In this document: positions 7,390 through 14,644 of the stretch, piece by piece
How positions within the stretch are numbered: position 1 is the first letter of the stretch
Layout of the letters: the number at the start of each line of letters is the position of its first letter
DNA from: an uncultured Ruminococcus sp.
GTDB taxonomy: Bacteria; Bacillota; Clostridia; Oscillospirales; Ruminococcaceae
NCBI GenBank assembly: GCA_900543105.1
Contig: UQQA01000027.1
Location: 1-21,958 of the forward strand
Direction of reading: 5' to 3'
DNA length: 21,958 bases
Made by a program: the position numbers and the translations under genes
The notes under the pieces: generated by a model
Told to the model about the DNA's origin: nothing
What the model saw: the letters and a program-made list of their open reading frames with translations, nothing else
Databases searched by the model: none

Positions 7390-8520
7390 ATGATAAACTT
7401 TGACAATTCGGCAACGACCTTTCCGAAGCCTTATCCCGTTCGCAGAGCTGTGAACGAAGCTATGACGCGCTATGGCGGCAACCCCGGCAGGAGCGGTCAC
7501 GGGCTTTCGATAAAGACCGCCGAGGCTGTTTATGCTGCCCGTAAAAAGGCGGCTGACTTTTTCGGCGCGCAGACGGAAAATGTCGTTTTCACCTCGAACT
7601 GTACTCACGCGCTCAACCTTGCGATAAAAGGCGTTATGAACGGCGAGGGGCATATCATTATCTCAAATCTTGAACACAATTCAGCGGCGCGCCCCGTTTA
7701 TGCGCTGAGCAAGCACGGCTGTACTTTCGATATTGCCGATGCGACCGCTGATGATGACACCGTTGCCGCAAACTTTGAGCGACTGATAAGACCGAACACC
7801 AAAGCGATAGTCTGCACCCTCGGCAGCAACGTCACGGGCAGGATAACGCCCTATAAAAAGCTTGGCGAGATATGCAGACGGCACAACATCTGCTTCATCG
7901 CGGACGGCGCGCAGGCTTGCGGTGTGCTCGGCATAAAGCTTTCGGACGGGATAAATATTCTCTGCACGGCAGGGCATAAGTCGCTCTATGGACCGTCGGG
8001 AACGGGTCTGCTCATCTCGGACGGCAAATTCCCGATAACTCCGCTTATGGAGGGCGGCACGGGAAGTACCTCGCTCGAGCTTGCGCAGCCTGATTTTCTT
8101 CCCGACAGCCTTGAAAGCGGAACGGTCAATACAATGGGCATAATCGGACTTGGCGCAGGGATAGACTTTGTGACGGCGAACGGCGTTGAAAGGATATTCG
8201 CGCACGAAGCCGAGCTTTGCCGCCAGCTTATCGACGGGATAAGGCAGTTTGAAAGGGTAAAGATATACCGCGGCAAGGGTGAATATCTCCCGATAGTTTC
8301 GTTCAATATCGACGGAATGACCTCGAATGAGCTTGCGACTGAATTGAGCAGGCGAGGCTTTGCGCTCCGCGGCGGACTTCACTGCTCGGGACTTGCGCAC
8401 AAAGCTATCGGAACAGCACCCGAGGGAACGGTACGCTTTTCGCCGTCCGTTTTCAGCACACCTCAGCAGGTAAGGCTGCTTATCGGGGAGATCTGTTCAA
8501 TGCGTAATGCGCTTTGTTAA
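7390..8520 (+). CDS. Cysteine-desulfurase-like class V aminotransferase
   Basis: A 376-residue PLP enzyme of the NifS/SufS type, close in pattern to the family often found with DUF3343 and selenium or sulfur genes. Landmarks are NFDNSATTFPKP at the N-terminus, E95-H96-N97, D172 in ADGAQACG, the PLP lysine K197 in AGHKSLYGPSGTG, and a probable catalytic cysteine C332 in GGLHCSGLAHKAIGT. It probably moves sulfur (or selenium) from cysteine onto a partner, plausibly the neighbouring DUF3343 protein. The intergenic gap contains a stem GGGCGGAAA/TTTCCGCCC (7325-7351) without a T run, so co-transcription is likely. The ribosome site AAAGGA is rather far (about 13 bases) from the ATG, yet the start matches the family. 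The last seven residues (SMRNALC) are encoded by the dispersed repeat, so the original C-terminus was probably replaced. Confidence 0.92.
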   Translation: MINFDNSATTFPKPYPVRRAVNEAMTRYGGNPGRSGHGLSIKTAEAVYAARKKAADFFGAQTENVVFTSNCTHALNLAIKGVMNGEGHIIISNLEHNSAARPVYALSKHGCTFDIADATADDDTVAANFERLIRPNTKAIVCTLGSNVTGRITPYKKLGEICRRHNICFIADGAQACGVLGIKLSDGINILCTAGHKSLYGPSGTGLLISDGKFPITPLMEGGTGSTSLELAQPDFLPDSLESGTVNTMGIIGLGAGIDFVTANGVERIFAHEAELCRQLIDGIRQFERVKIYRGKGEYLPIVSFNIDGMTSNELATELSRRGFALRGGLHCSGLAHKAIGTAPEGTVRFSPSVFSTPQQVRLLIGEICSMRNALC

Positions 8521-8740
8521 ATTCGGAATGCGGAATGCGGAATTCGGAATTATTTGTTTTCCGAATTTTTTCACGAAACACCAAATTTTCATAGGGTGGA
8601 TTCTATATCCGGCCGTTGCATATCCCGTATTTTAGGCTAAATTTCTGTTGGGGACGGGTTTTCCGTACCGTGCCGCAATGTGTTTACACAATAAACGAAC
8701 AGACCTGTTTTCATCGGCGAAAACAGGTCTGTTTTATAGT
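8498..8740 (+). repeat. Dispersed modular repeat, copy B
   Basis: It begins inside the 3' end of the aminotransferase gene (CAATGCGTAATGCG, 8498-8511), then degenerate GGAATGCGGAATTCGG units (about 8521-8550). A module with GGATTCTATATCCGGCCG (about 8598-8615) and the core 8650-8700 ending AATAAACGAAC follow. The terminal hairpin is a perfect 15-bp stem, AACAGACCTGTTTTC (8698-8712) with GAAAACAGGTCTGTT (8719-8733), then a short T run; it can terminate the aminotransferase transcript. The remaining gap to 8939 holds no gene, promoter or RNA that I recognise. Confidence 0.8.
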
Positions 8741-8939
8741 ATAACTCCCTTGAAAGGCGGCAAGCCTTACTGCGGTCGTTATCAAGGTCCACGCAGTGAC
8801 CTGATTGGATTTATTCTATCTGTCGGCTTTGTCTATAGAACGATCAGAGATTAGTATGACGGGTAATTTGCTTGCTGTCATATTTTGTAAAGGCTGCTTA
8901 CTCGCATAACGATAGGTCACAGCGCAGATTTACCGCCGC

Positions 8940-10094
8940 TTAATACTTCTCATAATTATCCAGAAAACAATGCAGATTTCCGTCAAGGTCTTTATAGGAC
9001 GGCAAGGTTTTCAGATTTACACCCTCAACACTGCGGAAAATGTTCATTTCTATCTGCGGATTTATCTTTGAAAGCTGCGAAATGAGCTGCTTTATCTCCT
9101 GACGCTTCGAGGTGTGCTCATTATCCTCCTCCGAAGCCGCCTGATCGGTGAATTTGCAGGCGCACTGGATAAAATGCAGGCCGTTGTAGTCGCGCCAGCG
9201 CTTTACATCTTCCTCGCGGATAAAATACATAGGTCGGATAAGCTCCATTCCCTCGAAATTCGCGCTGTGAAGCTTCGGCATCATCGTCTGTACCTGACCG
9301 CCGTAGATCATTCCCATAAGTATCGTTTCGATAACATCGTCAAAATGATGACCGAGCGCGATCTTGTTGCAGCCGAGTTCTTTTGCCTTTGCGTAAAGAT
9401 TGCCGCGCCTCATTCTCGCGCAAAGATAACACGGATTCGTCCTTACGTTGAATACGGACGAGAAAATATCCGTTTCAAATATCGTCAGCGGAATGTCGAG
9501 AAGCTCCGCATTTTTTTCGATTATCCTGCGGTTTGCAGGGCTGTAGCCCGGATCCATAAGCAGGAAAACGACCTCAAACTCCATTTTGTTGTGACGCTTT
9601 ATCTCCTGAAAAAGCTTCGCCATAAGGAATGAATCCTTGCCGCCCGAAATGCAGACGGCTATTTTGTCGCCCTCGCCGATAAGCTGATATTCGTTGAGCG
9701 CTCTTGTGAAGCGGCTGAGGAGTGAGCTGTGGAATTTCTTTCGTATGCTTCGTTCAGCGTCCTCTGCCTTGGATTCGCCCGTTTCAAGCGTCGTGCGAAG
9801 CCAGTCTATGTAACCGCCGTCAAGATTATATGCATCAAAGCCAAGCGAACATAGCCGTTCCGCGAATTCTCCGCCCATTATGCCGCCGTTTCCGCAAACG
9901 ATAAGCTTTTTATCCTTATATTCCGTAAGCTGTGCGGAAAGTTCTTCGTCCGAAAGCTTAGACGAAACAAGAACTGCCCCGTCGATGTGCCCGAACGAGT
10001 ATGAATATTTTCCTCGTATGTCGATGACCATATATTCTTCGCTGCTCATAGTACGAAGTTCATCGGTCGATATCAGTTTTGCTGTTTGCGCCAT
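8940..10094 (-). CDS. Rhodanese-TtcA fusion: tRNA thiolation-type PP-loop sulfurtransferase
   Basis: A 384-residue fusion. Residues about 5-105 form a rhodanese domain with its loop cysteine C67 (IVCGNGG). Residues about 120-370 form a TtcA-like PP-loop ATPase with SGGKDS (150-155), CYLC (C222, C225), GHHFDDVIET (248-257) and QCACKF (C311, C313). In TtcA two such cysteines plus a later one bind a [4Fe-4S] cluster used to thiolate cytidine 32 of tRNA. A fused rhodanese would deliver persulfide sulfur, which fits the desulfurase-like gene next door, transcribed convergently. The loop CGNGG lacks the arginine usual in active rhodaneses, so activity needs testing. The start follows GAGGTG at five bases spacing. 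The exact tRNA target is inference; other TtcA-like sulfur-insertion roles are possible. Confidence 0.9.
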   Translation of the reverse strand: MAQTAKLISTDELRTMSSEEYMVIDIRGKYSYSFGHIDGAVLVSSKLSDEELSAQLTEYKDKKLIVCGNGGIMGGEFAERLCSLGFDAYNLDGGYIDWLRTTLETGESKAEDAERSIRKKFHSSLLSRFTRALNEYQLIGEGDKIAVCISGGKDSFLMAKLFQEIKRHNKMEFEVVFLLMDPGYSPANRRIIEKNAELLDIPLTIFETDIFSSVFNVRTNPCYLCARMRRGNLYAKAKELGCNKIALGHHFDDVIETILMGMIYGGQVQTMMPKLHSANFEGMELIRPMYFIREEDVKRWRDYNGLHFIQCACKFTDQAASEEDNEHTSKRQEIKQLISQLSKINPQIEMNIFRSVEGVNLKTLPSYKDLDGNLHCFLDNYEKY

Positions 10095-10125
10095 TTGTAC
10101 ACCTCATTTTTTATCTTCTTATACC

Positions 10126-10154
10126 ATTATATAATATTTTCGTGGAAAACTCAA
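10126..10154 (-). promoter_or_regulatory. Sigma-A promoter of the rhodanese-TtcA gene
   Basis: On the minus strand TTGAGT (10154-10149), a 17-bp spacer and TATAAT (10131-10126), about 32 bases before the start codon. Confidence 0.75.
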
Positions 10155-10164
10155 TAGCATAGGT

Positions 10165-10533
10165 GAAATTCGGAATTCGGAATGCGGAATTTTAAATTTG
10201 GAATTATTTGAGTTTCAAAATTTTGTCACAAAACACTTAAATTCCGTAGGGGTACGGGTTGCCCGTCCCACACCGTAAGGTGTTATAAAATAAACGAACA
10301 CTCCTAATTTTCTCTGATAAAAAGATAAAATTGGGGGTATTTTGTGATATGATAAATCCCACAAAAATATGCGCCGAAAAATCGTCCCCTACAGAGATTT
10401 TGGTTAAAATACAGGGTTTGCATCGGGCGGATATAGAATCCGACCCTACGGAATTAGTATTAGGCGTTTGCAGCCAATATACGAGGCAAAAATGATTTAG
10501 AATTACGCATTACGCATTACAAATTACGCATTA
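10165..10533. repeat. Dispersed modular repeat, copy C (longest)
   Basis: The left edge has ATTCGGAATTCGGAATGCGG units (10167-10191). The core (10248-10300) reads GGGGTACGGGTTGCCCGTCC and ends AATAAACGAAC. Its hairpin CTCCTAATTTT (10301-10311) pairs with AAAATTGGGGG (10327-10337), two pairs being G-T. The tail GATAAATCCCACAAAAATA matches copy A. Then the module found upstream of the core in copies A and B appears inverted (about 10382-10448), and an inverted GCGTAAT microrepeat closes the element (about 10491-10533). It fills most of the gene-less gap between the two divergent promoters. Confidence 0.8.
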
Positions 10534-10565
10534 GATTTGTTCCGTTTTTTGTCGATAAAAAACTA

Positions 10566-10594
10566 TTGACTTTTGGCAATTAATGGTATATAAT
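10566..10594 (+). promoter_or_regulatory. Sigma-A promoter of the zinc-ribbon membrane protein gene
   Basis: TTGACT (10566-10571), a 17-bp spacer and TATAAT (10589-10594). A single 0A-box-like sequence, TTTTGTCGATAA (10547-10558), lies just upstream of the -35. Confidence 0.8.
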
Positions 10595-10651
10595 TCTAAA
10601 TATAAGAACTTTTTGTTAAAATAATTTTAGAAAAAATAAGGAATGATAAAA

Positions 10652-11797
10652 ATGATATGCCCAAAATGCGGAAAAATCTACGGTAACAAAATATCCTACT
10701 GCATAAGCTGCGGAATACCGCTCGAAGCGGAGAGCGAAACTCCTGTCGGGATCCCGTCCGGGCAGGAGGCAAAGCCCATAACGCTTTCGCCTAATCTTTT
10801 CTCGCCCGATGAGCCTATCACCGAGCCTGCGGCTACTGTACGCTCGATAAGTATGACCTCGCCGACTGAGCGGATGCGGCGTAAAAAAAAGGGCGGCGGC
10901 TTTGTGAGAATAACCGCTTCCGCACTTCTTTCCGTTTTGCTTTTTGCATCGATGATACTCTTTTTTGGGAGCTGTATCGGACGGGCGATAACCGATGAAA
11001 GCAACGCCGCCGAAGCCGTCCGAAATATGGATATTTTGAATATCCCTGCAAAGGAACTGCACATCTCCGCGTTTGAGAACGATACTTTTTCCGATGATTC
11101 CACCGTTGGCGAAGCCATTGCCGCAATGACAGTTGGTTCGGGCGTTGACGAGAGCAACATTCGCCGTATTTATGAGCGCTCGACCGTCAAGGAGTTCATC
11201 GGAAACACCGCCGCCGAGTATGCAGAGTATATCCGAAGCGGCAAAAAGCCCGAGGAAGTCACTCCCGAAAAGGTCAAGTCACTGCTCGGCGAAAACATCT
11301 CCGTCATCAGCACTAACACTGGCGTGGAGCTTTCCGACAGCGATATCGAACTTGCCTACAGCCGAATAGAGCTTTCAAAAGACGCGCTCGCAGGCCTTTC
11401 CGCTTCCAATCTTGAACAGGGCAGAAGCGGAACAGTGCTGAAAGCTGTCCGTGCCTACCTTTCCGCACCGATAGTCCTCGCAGAGCTTATCTTTTCCGCC
11501 GCCGCAGTTTCCGCTGTTATTGTCATAAACAAAAATAAGCGGCGTGCAATGGGGTTCTGCGGAGTTCCCGTATTCCTCGCAGGCTTTACAGCAGCACTTT
11601 TCACATTTATGTTCTCGATGCAGCTTGGATTTTTCGCCGACCTGAGCGGACTGAAAAAGGAAACCGCCGCAGGCATCTCTGCCGCCGTTTCGCAGAATGC
11701 GTATCAAATAAGCGCGGCAATGATGTTTGCAGGGCTTTGTATGCTCATCGCGGCAAGGCAGACAAAAGCGAGCGAAAGGCGGGCAAAAAACACATAA
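10652..11797 (+). CDS. Zinc-ribbon membrane protein of unknown function
   Basis: A 381-residue protein. The N-terminus is a rubredoxin-like zinc ribbon, CPKC (C3, C6) and CISC (C17, C20). A Pro/Ser/Thr-rich cytoplasmic linker ends in a basic patch (RMRRKKK, 74-80), then one membrane segment (about 87-110). An acidic, helix-rich extracytoplasmic region (about 111-265) is followed by three C-terminal membrane segments (about 268-291, 300-325 and 345-370). This zinc-ribbon/membrane architecture is common in Firmicutes, but I do not recognise the extracytoplasmic domain or a function. Two in-frame ATGs exist; the one at 10652 is chosen because AAGGA is about nine bases away, while the ATG at 10643 nearly touches it. 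The gene has its own promoter and no functional link to its neighbours. Confidence 0.85.
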   Translation: MICPKCGKIYGNKISYCISCGIPLEAESETPVGIPSGQEAKPITLSPNLFSPDEPITEPAATVRSISMTSPTERMRRKKKGGGFVRITASALLSVLLFASMILFFGSCIGRAITDESNAAEAVRNMDILNIPAKELHISAFENDTFSDDSTVGEAIAAMTVGSGVDESNIRRIYERSTVKEFIGNTAAEYAEYIRSGKKPEEVTPEKVKSLLGENISVISTNTGVELSDSDIELAYSRIELSKDALAGLSASNLEQGRSGTVLKAVRAYLSAPIVLAELIFSAAAVSAVIVINKNKRRAMGFCGVPVFLAGFTAALFTFMFSMQLGFFADLSGLKKETAAGISAAVSQNAYQISAAMMFAGLCMLIAARQTKASERRAKNT

Positions 11798-11817
11798 TAC
11801 TAAGGAATCGCTGATTA

Positions 11818-11919
11818 ATACTAAACACCAATAAAATACAGGAAAAAATCTGCGCCGAAATCACATATATCCAAGATTATCGGCTTGATTTTTTCCAAAT
11901 TTTAAATGGTGTTTAGTAT
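11818..11919. mobile_element. MITE-like inverted-repeat element, about 102 bp
   Basis: Perfect 13-bp terminal inverted repeats, ATACTAAACACCA (11818-11830) and TGGTGTTTAGTAT (11907-11919), bound a palindromic interior with AAAAAATC...GATTTTTT and GCCGA...TCGGC. The whole element can fold into one hairpin. There is no coding capacity. A TAATACTAA word also occurs just upstream (about 11796-11804). No transposase with such ends is in the window, so mobility is inferred only from structure. Confidence 0.65.
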
Positions 11920-11950
11920 AAGGCTTTAGTCGATGGTTTTTGGAGATGAC

Positions 11951-12033
11951 CTATAGAAAAAATCTGCACAAGATCCATATATCAGAGCTTTGGCTTGATT
12001 TTTTGTATAGTTTTTAACTGGTGTTAAGTATAA
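11951..12033. repeat. Degenerate second copy of the MITE-like element
   Basis: It shares AAAAAATCTGC, CATATAT, GGCTTGATTTTTT and a right end TGGTGTTAAGTATA (one base change from the intact TGGTGTTTAGTATA) with the preceding element, in the same orientation. The left terminal repeat is not recognisable. The rest of the gap to 12149 shows no gene. Confidence 0.55.
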
Positions 12034-12149
12034 AAATAACCTTTGTCCAAAGACGGCAAAAATCGCCGAAAAGACGTGCGCATATTCTTGAGAAGACAGG
12101 TTCTTGATCGTGTTTAGCATAGCATAGTTCACTAATTGATATAACAGAA

Positions 12150-12179
12150 AAAAGCAGACGAAGCGTATCGTCTGCTTTT
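12150..12179. terminator. Bidirectional terminator between convergent genes
   Basis: A perfect 12-bp stem, AAAAGCAGACGA (12150-12161) with TCGTCTGCTTTT (12168-12179), has a six-base loop. A-rich and T-rich flanks on the two sides allow use from both the zinc-ribbon gene (+) and nadE (-). Confidence 0.85.
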
Positions 12180-12333
12180 ATCATAAAAAACATTTTAAAA
12201 AAGAAAAGAGGTAAAAAATAGGAAAGATTTATTACTATATTCAGTATACAGCAAAAATATACAAAAATCAATGTTTTATTTATACAGCTTTTATTGTAAT
12301 AATTTCACATTGCAATAATTTTTGCAGTAAAAA

Positions 12334-14226
12334 TCAGAAAATGAGCCTGAAAGCCGCATCGGAAGCATCGGACGGCATACGCAGGTCGCCTCTTGGTGAG
12401 AGCGTTACGCTGCCGACTTTCGGCGCATCGGGCAGGCAGGAACGCTTGAACTGCTGTGTAAAGAAGCGGCGCATAAAGATCTTGAGCCATTTTTTTATAG
12501 TATCATCGTCAAACTTTCCGTTAAAGGCAGCCTGTGCAAGACGGAATATCTTTTCGGGCGAAAATGTACAGCGCACGAAGTAGTAAAGGAAGAAATCGTG
12601 AAGCTCGTAAGGTCCGACGATATCCTCTGTTTTCTGCGATATCTCTCCGTCGGTCGGAGGGAGAAGCTCGGGTGAAACGGGAGTGTCGAGAACGTCTGCG
12701 AGAACTGCGGCAAGCTCCTTATCGGCAGTCGTGTTCATTTCGTAGGCGGTGAGGTGACGAACGAGCGTCTTGGGGACGGAAGCGTTCACGCCGTACATCG
12801 ACATATGGTCGCCGTTATAGGTCGCCCAGCCGAGGGCAAGCTCGGAAAGGTCGCCTGTGCCGATAACGATGCCGTTCTGCTTGTTGGCGATATCCATAAG
12901 AACCTGAGTGCGCTCACGGGCCTGACCGTTTTCGTAGGTGACATCGTGAACGTCCTCGCTCTGTCCGATATCGGCGAAGTGCTGACGGACAGCGGCGGAA
13001 ATGTTTACCTCGATAAGCGTTGCGCCGTAGGCTTCGGCAAGCTTGCAGGCATTGCTCTTTGTGCGCTTTGTCGTGCCGAAGCAAGGCATTGTAACGGCTG
13101 TGATGCCCTTGCGGTCAAGCCCGACCATATCGAATGCGTGGACTGTAACGATGAGTGCAAGTGTGCTGTCCAGACCGCCCGAAAGTCCGATAACGGCATT
13201 TTTGCAGCCGATATGGCGAAGTCGGGTCATAAGTCCCGTTGCCTGCATAGTGAGGATATCCTCGCAGCGTGATTCAAGGTCGTTTCTGTCGCTCGGAACG
13301 AACGGCATAGGCTCGTATTTTCTTGTGAGGGTGATGTCACGCAGGATAAGCTCAAACTTCATACGGCGGTAGTCCTGCTTTGCGAACTGTGGGAAAGTGT
13401 TCATTCTGCGGCGTTCACTGTCGATGCGCTGAATGTCTATCTCGGAATAGATTATGCCCGTGGTGAATTTCCTGCTCTCTGCGATAAGAGTTCCGTTGTC
13501 GCATATAAGGTTGTGACCGCTGAAAACCATATCCTGCGTTGATTCGCCAAGTCCTGCATCGGCATAGATATAGCCGCAGACAAGACGTGCCGACTGCGAT
13601 TTTACAAGCTGACGGCGGTATTCGCTCTTGCCGATGACCTCGTCCGAAGCGGAGAGGTTGCAGATAACGGTAGCACCTGCCGCAGCAAGGTCGCAGGAGG
13701 GCGGTTCGGCTACCCACAAGTCCTCGCAGATCTCGGCGGAAAAGACAAGTCCCTCGATATTGCTCTCAAAAAGGAGCTGACCTATCGGCGCATTGTCAAG
13801 GCTTTCAACGTTTCCGTAAACGCCCTCGCCCGAAGCAAAGTGACGTGCCTCATAAAATTCGCTGTAATTCGGGATATTTATTTTCGGTACAAGTCCAAGT
13901 ATCTTTCCGCTCTTGACGGCAGCGGCGCAGTTGTAAAGCTTTCCGCCGAACGAAACGGGAAGTCCGACAAAAATAAGCATATCAAGGTCGGAAGTCTCCT
14001 CTGCAATAGAGAGAAGCGCCAGCCTTGCACTGTCAAGCAGCGTTTTGTGCAGGAAAAGGTCACCGCAGGTGTAGCCCGTTATGCAAAGCTCGGGAAAAAC
14101 AGCGGCACAAACGTCTTTTTCGGCAGCCTGCCTTGCAAGTGTGATTATATGTTCAGCGTTGTAATTGCAGTCTGCAACTTTTATATCGGGTGTGATGGCA
14201 GCGCATCGGATAAAACCGTCTTTCAT
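12334..14226 (-). CDS. nadE: Glutamine-dependent NAD+ synthetase
   Basis: A 630-residue two-domain enzyme for the last step of NAD synthesis: ATP-dependent amidation of nicotinate adenine dinucleotide using ammonia from glutamine. The N-terminal nitrilase-type glutaminase (about 5-290) has its triad E46 (FPELCITGY), K115 (VPKINIPNY) and C167 (AEICEDLW). The C-terminal synthetase (about 320-600) has the ATP PP-loop SGGLDS (349-354) followed by TLALIV, and the conserved GTGDLSELALGWATYNGDH. Length and both active sites are complete, so it should be functional. The start is the ATG after AAGGAG. Its leader contains a terminator-like hairpin shortly before the ribosome site. No other NAD genes are nearby. 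Confidence 0.97.
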   Translation of the reverse strand: MKDGFIRCAAITPDIKVADCNYNAEHIITLARQAAEKDVCAAVFPELCITGYTCGDLFLHKTLLDSARLALLSIAEETSDLDMLIFVGLPVSFGGKLYNCAAAVKSGKILGLVPKINIPNYSEFYEARHFASGEGVYGNVESLDNAPIGQLLFESNIEGLVFSAEICEDLWVAEPPSCDLAAAGATVICNLSASDEVIGKSEYRRQLVKSQSARLVCGYIYADAGLGESTQDMVFSGHNLICDNGTLIAESRKFTTGIIYSEIDIQRIDSERRRMNTFPQFAKQDYRRMKFELILRDITLTRKYEPMPFVPSDRNDLESRCEDILTMQATGLMTRLRHIGCKNAVIGLSGGLDSTLALIVTVHAFDMVGLDRKGITAVTMPCFGTTKRTKSNACKLAEAYGATLIEVNISAAVRQHFADIGQSEDVHDVTYENGQARERTQVLMDIANKQNGIVIGTGDLSELALGWATYNGDHMSMYGVNASVPKTLVRHLTAYEMNTTADKELAAVLADVLDTPVSPELLPPTDGEISQKTEDIVGPYELHDFFLYYFVRCTFSPEKIFRLAQAAFNGKFDDDTIKKWLKIFMRRFFTQQFKRSCLPDAPKVGSVTLSPRGDLRMPSDASDAAFRLIF

Positions 14227-14251
14227 ATTATTTTGCTCCTTATTTTATAAA

Positions 14252-14282
14252 ATAAAAAAGCGCCGAACAGCAACGGTCGGCG
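14252..14282 (-). terminator. Terminator-like hairpin in the nadE leader
   Basis: On the minus strand CGCCGA...TCGGCG (14282-14277 with 14266-14261, 10-base loop) is followed by CTTTTTTATTTT. It ends about 25 bases before the nadE start and lies downstream of a TATAAT at about 14305 (with only a weak -35, TTTATT). It may be an attenuator, or a stop for transcription arriving from the toxin-like locus. Confidence 0.6.
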
Positions 14283-14347
14283 TAAAACTTGACCTATAAA
14301 AATATTATAACTCAAATTTCGGAAAAAATAAAGGGGTTTTGGAATTT

Positions 14348-14397
14348 TAGTTTACAGTTGACAGTTTTTTAACTGACAGTTGATAATTGACAATTCA
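14348..14397. repeat. Low-complexity TTGACAGTT microrepeats
   Basis: Clustered variants of ACAGTTGACAGTT and AACTGACAGTTGATAATTG occur between nadE and the toxin-like locus. No coding or regulatory meaning is clear. Confidence 0.45.
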
Positions 14398-14422
14398 TAT
14401 TGAAAACAAAACGTAAAAACAC

Positions 14423-14451
14423 TTGACATTATTGTTTAAAAGTCTTATAAT
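14423..14451 (+). promoter_or_regulatory. Consensus promoter of the putative antitoxin RNA
   Basis: TTGACA (14423-14428), a 17-bp spacer and TATAAT (14446-14451). Both hexamers are perfect consensus. Transcription would start near 14458. Confidence 0.88.
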
Positions 14452-14457
14452 ATAAGT

Positions 14458-14550
14458 ACAAAGAGGGCATACCGATAGACGGTCGCTCCCAAATATGGTG
14501 TTAAGAATTAACCGTCCAAGTTTGGTCGCTCTGGGCGGTTATTTCTTTTT
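14458..14550 (+). ncRNA. Putative antisense RNA (antitoxin) of a type I toxin-antitoxin locus
   Basis: A short RNA of about 90 bases runs from the consensus promoter to an intrinsic terminator, AACCGTCC (14510-14517) with GGGCGGTT (14533-14540) and then ATTTCTTTTT. It starts close to GGGCATACC, like the facing RNA. It contains two GGTCGCTC words (about 14481 and 14524) and no credible small gene. Its 3' end overlaps the last codons of the hydrophobic peptide gene on the other strand, so it is complementary to the 3' part of that mRNA. Promoter strength, size, convergence and overlap are those of antitoxin RNAs. Function is inferred. Confidence 0.65.
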
Positions 14551-14619
14551 GCTTTCAAGCAGTATCTTGATGATATCGCAGATAAGTATTCCTAAAGTAA
14601 GTACCTCGATAACACCCAT
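14539..14619 (-). CDS. Small hydrophobic peptide, putative type I toxin (holin-like)
   Basis: A 26-residue peptide, too short for most gene finders. It starts MGVIEVLTLGILICDIIK and ends in a short tail with ESKKK. One hydrophobic membrane helix plus a charged lysine tail is the pattern of short type I toxins and of the peptides annotated as putative holin-like toxins in Firmicutes. GGGGGAG lies six to ten bases before the ATG but is itself paired in a hairpin (CTCCC with GGGAG), so translation should be restrained. Upstream are a 16+17-bp leader hairpin and a strong promoter on the same strand; a convergent short RNA overlaps the 3' end. Toxicity is inferred from architecture. It might instead be another small membrane peptide under RNA control. 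Confidence 0.72.
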   Translation of the reverse strand: MGVIEVLTLGILICDIIKILLESKKK

Positions 14620-14644
14620 AGCAACTCCCCCTTTCAGGGAGCAA

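Noticed and set aside
8648..8854. A 68-codon frame starting in repeat copy B
   Set aside because: Its first half is repeat and hairpin sequence, it has no ribosome site, and its C-terminal part matches nothing that I recognise.
12014..12271. An 85-codon minus-strand frame between the zinc-ribbon gene and nadE
   Set aside because: It spans a bidirectional terminator and part of the decayed repeat, with no ribosome site.
14227..14310. NAD riboswitch before nadE
   Set aside because: The short leader contains only one simple terminator-like stem and not the multi-element fold of known NAD-sensing RNAs.
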